A stretch of DNA of 57,369 bases from JBFWYO01 sp050186335 (GTDB lineage Bacteria; Pseudomonadota; Alphaproteobacteria; Bin65), in assembly GCA_050186335.1 (NCBI GenBank), contig JBFWYO010000017.1:1-57369 (forward strand), read 5' to 3'. Shown here piece after piece: positions 1 to 7,988 of the stretch. Position 1 is the first letter of the stretch; every line of letters begins with the position of its first letter. The notes beneath the pieces were generated by a model that saw only the letters and a list, made by a program, of their open reading frames with translations, was not told the DNA's origin and ran no database searches. The translations under genes and the position numbers were made by a program.

Positions 1-24
1 TGCCGCGCCTCAAGAGGAAATACC

Positions 25-1947
25 GTGACCGACCGATCCCCGCCGACCGACCGCGCCGCCGCACCAGGCCCGCATTTCCACGAGGTCTTGGACCGACGCC
101 TGGGCCGGCGCGGCGCGCTCAAATTGATCGGCGGCGTCGCCGCGAGCGCCGCTGCGCTGCCGTGGCTGCGCGTCGGCGATGCGTTCGCGTCTGGCGCCGG
201 CTTTAAGGAAGTCGCCCGGCGGCTCGACGAACGGCACCATGTCGCCGAAGGGTATGAATCGCAGATCCTGCTGCGCTGGGGCGACGCCGTACTGGCCGGC
301 GCGCCCGCGTTCGACCCAAGCGCCTTGGCGGCCGCGGCCCAGGCGCGCCAGTTCGGCTACAACAACGATTTCCTGGCGTTTCTGCCGCTGCCCTACGGCT
401 CGGGCAGTTCGACACACGGCCTGCTGGTTGCCAGCCACGAATATACCAACGCGGAATTGATGTGGGCCGGCATCGAAGAAGGCCGTAAGGGACTGGAAAA
501 AGTCACCAAAACCCAGGTCGAGGTCGAGATGGCCGCGCACGGACTCAGCGTCGTCGAGCTGCGCAAGGACGGCGGCGCGTGGCGCGTCGTTGCCGGCGCC
601 TATAATCGCCGCGTGACGGCGGGCGCGACGACGTTCCGCATTTCCGGCCCGGCCGCCGGCCACGCCCGGCTACGCACCCGGCAGGATCCGACCGGCACCC
701 GCGTCGTCGGCACGATCAACAATTGCAGCGGCGGCAAGACGCCGTGGGGCACGATCTTGAGCGGCGAGGAGAATTTCAATTTCTACTTCGGCGGCCCAGT
801 GCCGGCGGCCGAAGCGGAGAACTATCGAAGCCTGCGGCTCGATCGACCGTCCTATTATGCCTGGCATCGGTTCGACGACCGGTTCGACATGGGCAAGGAG
901 CCGAACGAACCCAACCGCTTCGGCTGGGTGGTCGAACTCGATCCGTATGCGCCCGGCTCGTTGCCGATCAAGCGCACCGCGCTCGGCCGGTTCAAGCACG
1001 AAGGCGCCGCCTGCGTCGTCAATGACGACGGCAGGCTCGTGGTCTACAGCGGCGACGACGAGGCCGACCAGTTCATCTACAAGTTCGTCTCGCGCGCCAG
1101 GGTCGACCCGTCGAATCGCGCGGCCAACGCAAATGTGCTGGACGACGGCACGTTATATGTCGCGCGCCTGAACGACGACGGCACGATCGAGTGGTTGCCG
1201 CTGGTCCATGGCACCGGGCCGCTGATCGCGGCGAACGGCTTCCACAGCCAGGCCGACATCTTGATCGAAACGCGCCGCGCCGCCGCCCTCCTGAAGCCCA
1301 CGCGCATGGATCGCCCCGAAGACATCGAGGCGCATCCGAAAACCGGCCACGTGTTCGCCGCATTGACCAACAACCGGGCCCGCAAGCCGGAGGGGGTCGA
1401 CAAGGCCAATCCGCGCGCCAACAACAAGTATGGCCATATCGTCGAAATGATCCCGCCGCGCACAACGGCGGGTGCGCTCGATCACGCGGCGCCGAACGGG
1501 CGCTGGGACATCTTCCTGCTGGCCGGCGATCCCGCGGTCGAAGCGCACGGCGCCAAGTATCATCCCGGTGTGTCCGCAAACGGATGGTTGGCGGCGCCCG
1601 ACAATCTCGCCTTCGATCCCGGCGGCAGGATGTGGATCGCGACCGATCAGGGCGCCTTGCAGCGCGACACGCAGATTCCCGACGGGCTTTATGCCTGCGA
1701 TACCGACGGCGCCGAGAAGGCGCTGACACGCTTGTTCTTCGCCTGTCCGCTCGGCGCGGAATTGTGCGGCCCGGAATTCACGCCCGACGGCAAGACGCTG
1801 TTCGTCGCCGTGCAGCATCCGGCCGAGGGCAAGGGGTCGACCTTCGCCAAGCCGTCGACCGCCTGGCCCGATTTCACGCCTGGCGTGCCGCCGCGCCCAT
1901 CCGTGCTCGCGATCACCAAGCGGGACGGCGGCGCGATCGGCTCCTAA
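25..1947 (+). CDS. PhoX-family alkaline phosphatase, Tat-exported
   Basis: 640-aa protein that looks like a PhoX/DUF839 alkaline phosphatase, a Ca/Fe-dependent enzyme releasing phosphate from organic phosphomonoesters in the periplasm. The N-terminus carries a twin-arginine signal (RRGALKLIGG at about residues 28-37 followed by an Ala-rich segment), so folded export by Tat is expected. Family-like segments include GTINNCSGGKTPWGT, SGEENFNFYF, GRFKHEGA and YSGDDEADQFIYKF. The start is a GTG preceded by an AGAGGAAA-like ribosome site; it lies only 24 bases from the window edge, so upstream context is unknown. The next gene (sugar-phosphate isomerase) is 84 bases downstream, after a hairpin, so they may be separate units. 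Substrate is inferred from the family only. Confidence 0.88.
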   Translation: MTDRSPPTDRAAAPGPHFHEVLDRRLGRRGALKLIGGVAASAAALPWLRVGDAFASGAGFKEVARRLDERHHVAEGYESQILLRWGDAVLAGAPAFDPSALAAAAQARQFGYNNDFLAFLPLPYGSGSSTHGLLVASHEYTNAELMWAGIEEGRKGLEKVTKTQVEVEMAAHGLSVVELRKDGGAWRVVAGAYNRRVTAGATTFRISGPAAGHARLRTRQDPTGTRVVGTINNCSGGKTPWGTILSGEENFNFYFGGPVPAAEAENYRSLRLDRPSYYAWHRFDDRFDMGKEPNEPNRFGWVVELDPYAPGSLPIKRTALGRFKHEGAACVVNDDGRLVVYSGDDEADQFIYKFVSRARVDPSNRAANANVLDDGTLYVARLNDDGTIEWLPLVHGTGPLIAANGFHSQADILIETRRAAALLKPTRMDRPEDIEAHPKTGHVFAALTNNRARKPEGVDKANPRANNKYGHIVEMIPPRTTAGALDHAAPNGRWDIFLLAGDPAVEAHGAKYHPGVSANGWLAAPDNLAFDPGGRMWIATDQGALQRDTQIPDGLYACDTDGAEKALTRLFFACPLGAELCGPEFTPDGKTLFVAVQHPAEGKGSTFAKPSTAWPDFTPGVPPRPSVLAITKRDGGAIGS

Positions 1948-1951
1948 CGCG

Positions 1952-1976
1952 GCCGCCGGCCTCGGCGGCGCTGCTT
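1952..1976 (+). terminator. Possible intrinsic terminator after the phosphatase gene
   Basis: GCCGCCG (1952-1958) pairs with CGGCGGC (1963-1969) across a 4-base loop, followed after a short interval by CTTTTA. The T-tract is offset by a few bases, so termination may be partial. Confidence 0.4.
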
Positions 1977-2031
1977 TTATCCTTTCAGCCCCTGCGGATC
2001 GGCCGTAGATTCGCCGCCGAAGGGGAGCGCC

Positions 2032-2625
2032 GTGGCATTCGATCCGGACCGGTTTTTCGCCGACGAAATGGCAGAGCATGCGCGCGTGCATCAGGCCACG
2101 CGCGAAGCGCTGGCCGCGCCGTTCGCCAGATTGGTCGGGGTTTGCGCGGCCAGCTTGCGTGCCGACGGCAAGCTGCTGCTGTTCGGCAACGGCGGCAGTG
2201 CCGCGGACGCCCAGCATCTGGCGACCGAATTGACCGTGCGATACAAGCGCGACCGCGCGCCGATCGCCGCCATGGCGTTGACCACCGATACGTCCGCGCT
2301 GACCGCCATCGGCAACGATCTCGGCTTCGATCATCTGTTCGCGCGCCAGATCGACGCGCTCGGCCGCAAGGGCGATGTCGCGCTCGGCATCACCACCTCG
2401 GGCAAAAGCCCGAACGTGCTGCTCGCCCTGCAGGCGGCCAAGCGCGGCGGGCTGGTCGCGGCCGCACTCAGCGGCGGCACCGGCGGGCAATTGCCGGGCC
2501 TGGCGGATCCCCTGCTGATCGTGCCGTCCACCACCACGGCGCGGATTCAGGAAATGCATATCCTGCTGGGGCAAATGTTGTGCGGCGCGCTCGAGCTCGA
2601 GCTCGGGCTCGTGCCGCCGGGTTAG
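2032..2625 (+). CDS. gmhA: SIS-domain sedoheptulose-7-phosphate isomerase (GmhA-like)
   Basis: 197-aa single SIS-domain protein. Motifs: LLLFGNGGSAADAQHLATELTVRYKRDR near residues 45-75 is the phosphosugar-binding signature of the GmhA/DiaA family, and TSGKSPNVL is the second SIS loop. GmhA converts sedoheptulose 7-phosphate to D-glycero-D-manno-heptose 7-phosphate, the first step to the ADP-heptose of lipopolysaccharide cores. The GTG start follows AGGGGAG at 2020-2026. The next gene, 5 bases downstream, is the bifunctional HldE, which uses the GmhA product, so the pairing supports heptose synthesis over a DiaA replication role. GmhB is not in the window. Confidence 0.88.
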   Translation: MAFDPDRFFADEMAEHARVHQATREALAAPFARLVGVCAASLRADGKLLLFGNGGSAADAQHLATELTVRYKRDRAPIAAMALTTDTSALTAIGNDLGFDHLFARQIDALGRKGDVALGITTSGKSPNVLLALQAAKRGGLVAAALSGGTGGQLPGLADPLLIVPSTTTARIQEMHILLGQMLCGALELELGLVPPG

Positions 2626-2630
2626 CGAAC

Positions 2631-4094
2631 ATGACCGGCCGTTCCGAACTCGCCGATCTGCTGCCGAAACTCGCGGGCGCGCGCGTCGCCGTGGTCGGCG
2701 ACGTCATGCTCGATCGCTACGTCTATGGCAGCGCCGAGCGCCTGTCGCCGGAAGCGCCGGTGCCGGTGCTGATCGTCGAGCGGCAACAAGCCATGCTCGG
2801 CGGCGCCGGCAACGTCGCGCGCAATTTGGCCGCACTTGGCGCCACGGCGCAGTTCGTCTCGGTGGTCGGCAACGACGAGGCCGGCCGCGAAATCTCCGCC
2901 TTGTTCGGCAATCTGCCGGAGACCGCGGTGCATCTGATCTCCGATCCGGATCGCCCGACCAGCATCAAGACGCGCTACATCGCCGGTGCCCAGCAATTGC
3001 TGCGCGCGGATCGCGAGCGCGCCGATCCGCTGTCGCCGCATCGCGAGCAGGATCTGCTGCGCGCCGCCAAGGCGGCGCTCGCCGATTGCGCGGTCCTCGT
3101 GCTGTCGGATTACGGCAAGGGCGCGCTGACCAGGTCGGTGGTCGATGAATTGATCGCAGCCGCGCGCGCCGCCGGCAAACGCGTGCTCGTCGATCCCAAG
3201 GGCAGCGATTACGGCCGCTATCGCGGCGCCGGCATCGTCACGCCGAACCGCAAGGAACTCGCCGAAGCCGCGCAACTGCCGACCGACTCGGACGCGCGCG
3301 TCGAAGCCGCGGCGCGCAAGATCATCGACGCATCCGGCGTCGATACCGTGCTCGCCACGCGCGGCGCCCAGGGCATGACGCTGATCGAGCGCAGCAAGCC
3401 GGTGCGCCATTTCGCCGCCGAAGCGCGCGAGGTGTTCGACGTCTCGGGCGCCGGCGACACGGTGATCGCCACGCTGGCCGCCTGCCTCGCCGCGGGGCTC
3501 GGGTTGGACCAGGCGGTCGAACTGGCCAACGTCGCCGCCGGCATCGTCGTCGGCAAGGCCGGCACGGCGGTGGCGCTGCCGCACGAGATCGCCGCCGCCC
3601 TGCATCATCAGGATATGCTGTCGGCCGAATCGAAGACCCTGACGATCGAGCAATGCCGGGCGCGCGTCGCGGCGTGGCGCGGGCACGGGCAGAAGATCGG
3701 TTTCACCAACGGCGTGTTCGATCTGCTGCATCCCGGCCATATCGCGCAGCTCCAACAGGCGCGGCGCGAATGCGATCGCTTGATCGTGGGTCTCAACAGC
3801 GACGCCTCGGTCAAGCGTCTGAAGGGTGAGGGCCGGCCGGTGCAGACCGAAGCCGCGCGCGCAACCGTGCTCGGCTCGCTGTCGGCGGTCGACGCGGTGG
3901 TCATTTTCGGCGACGACACGCCGATCAAGCTGATCGAGGCGATCAGGCCCGACGTGCTGGTCAAGGGCGGCGACTATACGATCGACAAGGTGGTCGGCGC
4001 GGCGTTCGTGCAGTCGTACGGCGGGCGCGTGGTGCTGGCCGAGATCGTGCCGGGCTTCAGCACCACGGCCACGATCAAGAAGATGTCGCCGTGA
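2631..4094 (+). CDS. hldE: Bifunctional heptose-7-P kinase / heptose-1-P adenylyltransferase
   Basis: 487-aa two-domain HldE (RfaE). The N-terminal PfkB/ribokinase domain (about 1-325) has GDVMLDRYVYG, the GGAGNVARNLAALG segment and the catalytic DVSGAGDT loop with its general-base Asp. The C-terminal nucleotidyltransferase domain (about 345-487) has FTNGVFDLLHPGHI (the HxGH-type motif) and VKGGDYT. It phosphorylates heptose 7-phosphate at C1 and, after dephosphorylation by GmhB, adenylates heptose 1-phosphate to ADP-heptose in the cytoplasm. Start ATG is 5 bases after the gmhA stop, so the two are almost certainly co-transcribed. The reading frame stays open far upstream on this strand, but that extension is a shadow across gmhA; the kinase homology begins at this ATG. 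Confidence 0.93.
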   Translation: MTGRSELADLLPKLAGARVAVVGDVMLDRYVYGSAERLSPEAPVPVLIVERQQAMLGGAGNVARNLAALGATAQFVSVVGNDEAGREISALFGNLPETAVHLISDPDRPTSIKTRYIAGAQQLLRADRERADPLSPHREQDLLRAAKAALADCAVLVLSDYGKGALTRSVVDELIAAARAAGKRVLVDPKGSDYGRYRGAGIVTPNRKELAEAAQLPTDSDARVEAAARKIIDASGVDTVLATRGAQGMTLIERSKPVRHFAAEAREVFDVSGAGDTVIATLAACLAAGLGLDQAVELANVAAGIVVGKAGTAVALPHEIAAALHHQDMLSAESKTLTIEQCRARVAAWRGHGQKIGFTNGVFDLLHPGHIAQLQQARRECDRLIVGLNSDASVKRLKGEGRPVQTEAARATVLGSLSAVDAVVIFGDDTPIKLIEAIRPDVLVKGGDYTIDKVVGAAFVQSYGGRVVLAEIVPGFSTTATIKKMSP

Positions 4095-4134
4095 CAGATC
4101 TGGCGGATGCTGCGGCGCCGCGCGGAACGACGCC

Positions 4135-4782
4135 ATGAACGCGCAGGCGCAACTGATTCTGGGTCTGCTCTGGCTGAGCTTCGGCGCGGTGCATTCGGTG
4201 ACCGCGTCGCCCGCCTTCAAACGGCGGGTGGAGCCGAAACTGGGCGGGCTGTACCGGGTCGTCTACAACATCGCGGCCGGCGTGCATCTGGCCGCAATCC
4301 TGTCGTACGAGTATTTCAGTGCCGCCGGCAGCCTGAAGTTCGACCGGCCGTGGTTCTGGTCGGTGCCCGCGATCGCGGCGGAAATCCTCGGCTGGCTGAT
4401 CATCCTGTTTGCCCTCGGCCAGTACGATATGGGGCGTTTCCTCGGGCTCACGCAAATGCGCGAGCATGCGCGCAAGCTGCCGCCCAGCGCGCCCGAGCCG
4501 CTGGTCGTCGACGGCATGCATCGCTACGTGCGGCATCCGCTTTATGCCGGCTTGTTCCTTGTGCTCTGGGGTCGCGTCAGCAACGAGCTGGAACTGGCGA
4601 CCGCGCTGTGGGCGTCGCTGTACCTGCTGATCGGCACATATTTCGAGGAACGCAAACTGCTGCGCGAATTCGGGCCGGCCTACGCCACGTATCGCGCGCG
4701 CGTGCCGGCGTTCGTGCCCTGGCGCGGCCATGTGAAGGATGGGCCGAAGGATGGGCTGAAGGATCGGCGCGTGCCCGATTGA
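4135..4782 (+). CDS. Isoprenylcysteine-methyltransferase-like membrane protein
   Basis: 215-aa integral membrane protein with about five hydrophobic helices (for example residues 5-20, 45-60, 78-98, 135-165). The C-terminal half holds the ICMT/PEMT-type signature: YVRHPLYAG near residue 130, an EE pair followed by FGPAYATY, then VPAFVPW. In this superfamily these residues bind S-adenosylmethionine and the membrane-embedded methyl acceptor; substrates range from isoprenylated cysteine to phospholipids and methanethiol, so the substrate here cannot be named. The charged C-terminus (KDGPKDGLKDRR) carries a short repeated KDG unit. It lies 40 bases after hldE and may share its transcript. Confidence 0.75.
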   Translation: MNAQAQLILGLLWLSFGAVHSVTASPAFKRRVEPKLGGLYRVVYNIAAGVHLAAILSYEYFSAAGSLKFDRPWFWSVPAIAAEILGWLIILFALGQYDMGRFLGLTQMREHARKLPPSAPEPLVVDGMHRYVRHPLYAGLFLVLWGRVSNELELATALWASLYLLIGTYFEERKLLREFGPAYATYRARVPAFVPWRGHVKDGPKDGLKDRRVPD

Positions 4783-4783
4783 G

Positions 4784-5290
4784 TCAGCCGAACCAGAAGC
4801 TGCGATCCAGACTCGCTTCGGGATCGCTGGCGTAGTGCAGCCGGCCGCTGGCGGCCAACGCGAAGCGCAGAATCTGCGTGCGCCGCCGCGCCGCGTTCAT
4901 GGTCAGATCCTGCGATTGCCGGATGATCGCGGCGTCGAACGCATCGGCGGTCATCAAGCCGTGCTCGACCGGCAGGATCTCGCGCGGAAATTCCATCGGC
5001 ACGGCAAAATAAAATCGATCGCAGAACGGCAAATATTCATGCCATTTGCGGTCGCCGCGAAAATCCGCCTCGGACGTTTTGATCTCGACGATGGCGAAAC
5101 GGCCGAACTGGTCGAGCCCGATCACGTCGACGCGCCGCTCGGCGCCGACGCGAAATTCGACCAGCGTGCCGTAGCCGATATCGCGCAACCGGCGCGACAC
5201 GCCGCGCGCCAGCCGGTCGGCCAACGGCAGCTCGGCGGCCGGTTCGCCGCCCGGTTCGCCGTGTGCCATGGGCTCCGATGCGCCGCGCAT
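4784..5290 (-). CDS. mmcB: MmcB-family DNA repair protein
   Basis: 168-aa protein of the MmcB family, a PD-(D/E)XK-fold putative nuclease. The core VDVIGLDQFGRFAIVEIKTS (about residues 53-72) supplies the Asp and the E-x-K typical of that fold. In Caulobacter the mmcB gene belongs to the SOS regulon and contributes to mitomycin C resistance. An SOS box, GAAC-N7-GAAC, is located 64 bases upstream of the start (5354-5368), which strongly supports both identity and regulation. The chosen ATG gives a short acidic leader; an internal ATG seven codons later is also possible. It converges on the preceding methyltransferase-like gene, one base apart. Confidence 0.85.
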   Translation of the reverse strand: MRGASEPMAHGEPGGEPAAELPLADRLARGVSRRLRDIGYGTLVEFRVGAERRVDVIGLDQFGRFAIVEIKTSEADFRGDRKWHEYLPFCDRFYFAVPMEFPREILPVEHGLMTADAFDAAIIRQSQDLTMNAARRRTQILRFALAASGRLHYASDPEASLDRSFWFG

Positions 5291-5353
5291 GATGTTGGTC
5301 CTGTGGTCGAGGCTGGTCGGTCTTGAGGGGGTCAGCGGTCATGTTAGCCCCAG

Positions 5354-5368
5354 GAACGCATCGGGAAC
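5354..5368 (-). promoter_or_regulatory. LexA (SOS) box upstream of mmcB
   Basis: GAAC (5354-5357), seven bases, GAAC (5365-5368): an exact match to the alphaproteobacterial LexA operator, GTTC-N7-GTTC read from the mmcB strand. It lies between the divergent mmcB and TrhA-like genes, so it may also affect the latter. Confidence 0.75.
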
Positions 5369-5468
5369 AACCGTTCCGGTGGGTCCAAACCTCGGCACCG
5401 ATAGGGATCGCGCCTCGTTTTTGGCGCGTTCCGCCCTATATGCTGGGACTGCAGCCACCGCGAGACCG

Positions 5469-6197
5469 ATGACCGAACCCAACCCGACTTTTCCCGCCGC
5501 CGATGACGTGGCGCCGGCCGCAAAGCCGCCGGTGGCCAAACCGCACGCGCACCACGTCGAATCGCTGGGCGAGGAAATCGCCAATGCGATCACCCACGGC
5601 ATCGGCACCGCCCTCTCGATCGCGGCGCTGGCCGTGCTGATCGCCTATGCCGCGCTGGCCGACAGCGCATCCGCCATCGTCGGCTCGGCGATCTACGGCG
5701 CCACCTTGATCGCCACCTATTTGAGCTCGACGCTCTATCACAGCCTGTTGCCCGGCAAGCCCAAGCGCGTGTTCCTGGCGCTCGACCATTGCGGGATTTT
5801 CTTTCTGATCGCCGGCACCTATACGCCGATCTGCTTCGTCGGGTTGCCCGGCTGGCAGGGCTGGGCGCTGTTCGGCGTGATCTGGTTCCTGGCCGTGTTC
5901 GGCACCGCGCTGCGGCTGATCTGGCTGCGCGATATGCACGCGGTGATTCTCGGCCTGTATCTGGTCATGGGCTGGATCGGCGCCGCGTTCGGCGGCCGGC
6001 TGATCGACCAGATCGGCCAGGCCGGCGTGAATCTGATTATTCTGGGCGGCGTCTGCTACACCGGCGGGCTGGTGTTCTACGCTTGGCGCAAACTGCCGTA
6101 CAACCACGCGCTCTGGCACGCGTCCGTGCTCGCCGGCAGCATCCTGCATTTCTTCGCCATCCTGTTCTACGTGCTGCCGATCGCGGCGGCGACGTAA
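5469..6197 (+). CDS. trhA: Hemolysin III / TrhA (PAQR-type) membrane protein
   Basis: 242-aa polytopic membrane protein with seven predicted helices. Family motifs are all present: ITHGIGTALSIAAL early, STLYHSLL in the second helix pair, LDHCGIFFLIAGTYTP in the middle, and NHALWHASVLAGSILHFFAI near the C-terminus; these hold the Ser/His/Asp cluster thought to bind a metal in the PAQR superfamily. Bacterial members have been linked to membrane fluidity homeostasis; the old name hemolysin III is historical. Start is the ATG at MTEPNP; an in-frame upstream extension overlaps the mmcB promoter and lacks family similarity. The N-terminal about 35 residues are a low-complexity Ala/Pro cytoplasmic tail. 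Confidence 0.88.
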   Translation: MTEPNPTFPAADDVAPAAKPPVAKPHAHHVESLGEEIANAITHGIGTALSIAALAVLIAYAALADSASAIVGSAIYGATLIATYLSSTLYHSLLPGKPKRVFLALDHCGIFFLIAGTYTPICFVGLPGWQGWALFGVIWFLAVFGTALRLIWLRDMHAVILGLYLVMGWIGAAFGGRLIDQIGQAGVNLIILGGVCYTGGLVFYAWRKLPYNHALWHASVLAGSILHFFAILFYVLPIAAAT

Positions 6198-6212
6198 GCG
6201 CTCGCGCGCCGC

Positions 6213-6854
6213 TCACTTCCAGTGCGGCGGGCGGGTTTTCTGGGTGATCGGCAGCGCCGCCATGCGCTTGGCCCAGGCCGACAGTTTCGGGCCGATTAGA
6301 TTCTCGGTCAGCGGGCTCGGCTTGCGCGCGGCGAAGCGCAGCATCAGGGCGACGAACGGATACAGCGTGTAATCGGCCGCGGAAAGATCGCCGGCCAGGT
6401 ATTCGCCGCTCATCGCGCGGTCCCACAGGCCCAATTCCTTGCGCCCCTCGTCGACCGATTTCTTGATCTCGGCGTCCGACGATTTGCCGTCGGGCGGATA
6501 CAGGATCGCCTCGGCCATATGCTCCATCGCGGGCCCGATATACGCATCGGCCTCGCGGATCATGCGGCGCTGCCTGGCCCGGGCGCGCGGATCGGCGGCG
6601 AACAGGCGCGGCGCCTCGGGCGCCGTGTCCTCGAGATATTCCATGATCGCCGAAGATTCATACAGGATGAAATCGCCATCGACGATCACCGGCACCTTGC
6701 CGCGCGGGTTGAGCGCCAGGAACGCGGGCGTCTGCAGATCGCCGGCGTCGAACGACAGCAGTTTGAACGTGTACGGCATGCGCTTGTGTTCGAGCGCATA
6801 CCACACGCGCCACGCATAAGGCGAACCCGAGCCGTAGTAAAAAGTCAGCGCCAT
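6213..6854 (-). CDS. Glutathione S-transferase family protein
   Basis: 213-aa GST-fold protein. The N-terminal thioredoxin-like domain (about 1-80) begins MALTFYYGSGSPYAWRVWYAL and contains NPRGKVPVIVDG (cis-Pro) and the ESSAIMEYLED glutathione-binding segment. The C-terminal helical domain (about 90-205) has the conserved N-capping-type SAADYTLYPF. Members conjugate or isomerise small electrophiles using glutathione in the cytosol. The start at MALTF was preferred over an upstream ATG because homology begins there. It is convergent with the TrhA gene, 15 bases apart. It might act as a maleylpyruvate isomerase, but it sits far from the gentisate genes. Confidence 0.82.
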   Translation of the reverse strand: MALTFYYGSGSPYAWRVWYALEHKRMPYTFKLLSFDAGDLQTPAFLALNPRGKVPVIVDGDFILYESSAIMEYLEDTAPEAPRLFAADPRARARQRRMIREADAYIGPAMEHMAEAILYPPDGKSSDAEIKKSVDEGRKELGLWDRAMSGEYLAGDLSAADYTLYPFVALMLRFAARKPSPLTENLIGPKLSAWAKRMAALPITQKTRPPHWK

Positions 6855-6932
6855 GGCAACCTGTCTCCCGCAGCGGAAAGAAAGTTCGGCACGCAATCTA
6901 GCATGGCCGAAGGCGCGGAACAGGGCGCCGTG

Positions 6933-7472
6933 TCATGCGGCGGCGCGGCGCGCGGCGAACGCCACGTTGGTGCGCCAGCTCGTCCCGCGGTCGGCCGATA
7001 TCTCGCCGCGCCAGTGGAACGCGTTCGCCGCGATGCCGGAAAAGCTCCAGCGAATCGACGTATCGTCCGGGCCTGTGCCGAGCTGCACGATGTCGTTGCC
7101 CTGCCGGCGGCCGATCATGCGCAGATAAGTCTGCGTCACCGGCTCGGTCCACTGGATGTGCCAGGCATCGATCGAGGGATCGTAGGTCCGCAGCGTGGTG
7201 CCGTAGGCGTTGGCGTTGCGCGCGGCGTCGCCCGCGCGCGCGGGCCCCCGCGGCGGGACGATCCACACGTCCTGGATCGCGCGGCCCTCCAGCACCCAGC
7301 CGAAATGCCATTCGCCCGGCCGCTCGCGCCTTGTGCCGTCCGGCAGATAGCGGCTCACATCCAGATCCCACGAGCCGATCAGCCAGCCGTAGAGATTCAT
7401 GTTCGCGCCGCGGTCCGCGGCCGCGCCTTCGGCCGCCAGCGCATCGAGAAACATGTGCGCGGAAACGATCAT
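6933..7472 (-). CDS. Uncharacterised beta-barrel protein, DUF1579-like
   Basis: 179-aa cytosolic protein without signal peptide. It opens with a short helical segment, then NLYGWLIGSWDLDVSRYLPDG and alternating beta-strand patterns (WHFGWVLEGRAIQDVW; WHIQWTEPVTQTYLRMIGR; IRWSFSGIAANAFHWRGEIS), suggesting a lipocalin/DUF1579-like barrel. No catalytic motif is evident. It begins 5 bases after the VOC gene ends on the same strand, so the two form an operon transcribed away from the divergent AraC-type regulator. Function unknown. Confidence 0.65.
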   Translation of the reverse strand: MIVSAHMFLDALAAEGAAADRGANMNLYGWLIGSWDLDVSRYLPDGTRRERPGEWHFGWVLEGRAIQDVWIVPPRGPARAGDAARNANAYGTTLRTYDPSIDAWHIQWTEPVTQTYLRMIGRRQGNDIVQLGTGPDDTSIRWSFSGIAANAFHWRGEISADRGTSWRTNVAFAARRAAA

Positions 7473-7477
7473 CGCCG

Positions 7478-7858
7478 TCAGCCCTTGGCTTTGCCGCAAT
7501 AGGCCTCGATCCGGTAGCCGTCGGGATCGGTCACGAACGCGGCGTAGTAATGCTTGTCGTAATCCGGCCGCAGGCCCGGCTTGCCGTTGTCGCCGCCGCC
7601 GGCCTTGAGGGCCGCGGCATGGAACGCATCGACGCTGCTGCGCGACGGCGCATCCAGGCAGAAATGCAGGCCGGATTTCGCGTCGGGCTTGACCGGCCGC
7701 GCGCTGGCCAGAACCCATAGCGCGACCGCGTCCTTGCCATAGCCGAGCGATTCGTCGCCGTGACTCAAACACTTATAGCCCAAGGGTTTCAGCGCCGCGT
7801 CGTAGAACCGCTTGGCATTCGCCACGTCGCGCACGCCGATGGATATGTGGTTGAACAT
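7478..7858 (-). CDS. VOC (glyoxalase/dioxygenase fold) protein
   Basis: 126-aa single-domain vicinal-oxygen-chelate protein: MFNHISIGVRDVANAKRFYDAALKPLGY at the start and YYAAFVTDPDGYRIEAYC at the end are the paired beta-alpha-beta signatures. VOC enzymes use a metal bound by His/Glu from each half (here H4, H66-region and E118-region are candidates). Substrate is unknown. Start selected at the ATG directly following the AGGAGA-like site (TCTCCT on the plus strand). It is divergent from the AraC-type regulator, which is a likely controller. Confidence 0.82.
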   Translation of the reverse strand: MFNHISIGVRDVANAKRFYDAALKPLGYKCLSHGDESLGYGKDAVALWVLASARPVKPDAKSGLHFCLDAPSRSSVDAFHAAALKAGGGDNGKPGLRPDYDKHYYAAFVTDPDGYRIEAYCGKAKG

Positions 7859-7907
7859 CGTCTTCTCCTGTCGTGAAAAGCGACCTATTCTTGTCCGCTC
7901 GAAGCTC

Positions 7908-7925
7908 GGACGCATGGTTGCGTCC
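7908..7925. promoter_or_regulatory. Inverted repeat in the VOC/AraC divergent promoter
   Basis: GGACGC (7908-7913) and GCGTCC (7920-7925) are perfect 6-base arms around a 6-base spacer, between the divergent VOC operon and the AraC-type gene. An operator is possible but the arms are GC-rich and short. Confidence 0.3.
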
Positions 7926-7988
7926 GTCGCCGCCGGTTCTAGGCAAACCGGCCGGTTCCGGCTTGGGGAAAATTGCTCTTTTTAGGCC

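Noticed and set aside
1191..4094. A 967-codon plus-strand open frame read as one large protein
   Set aside because: The first two thirds is a shadow of the phosphatase and gmhA frames; family similarity starts at the HldE ATG at 2631.
6213..6854. GST gene as the maleylpyruvate isomerase for the gentisate route
   Set aside because: It lies 17 kb from the gentisate genes, convergent to an unrelated gene, and shows no distinguishing isomerase feature; only possible, not supported.
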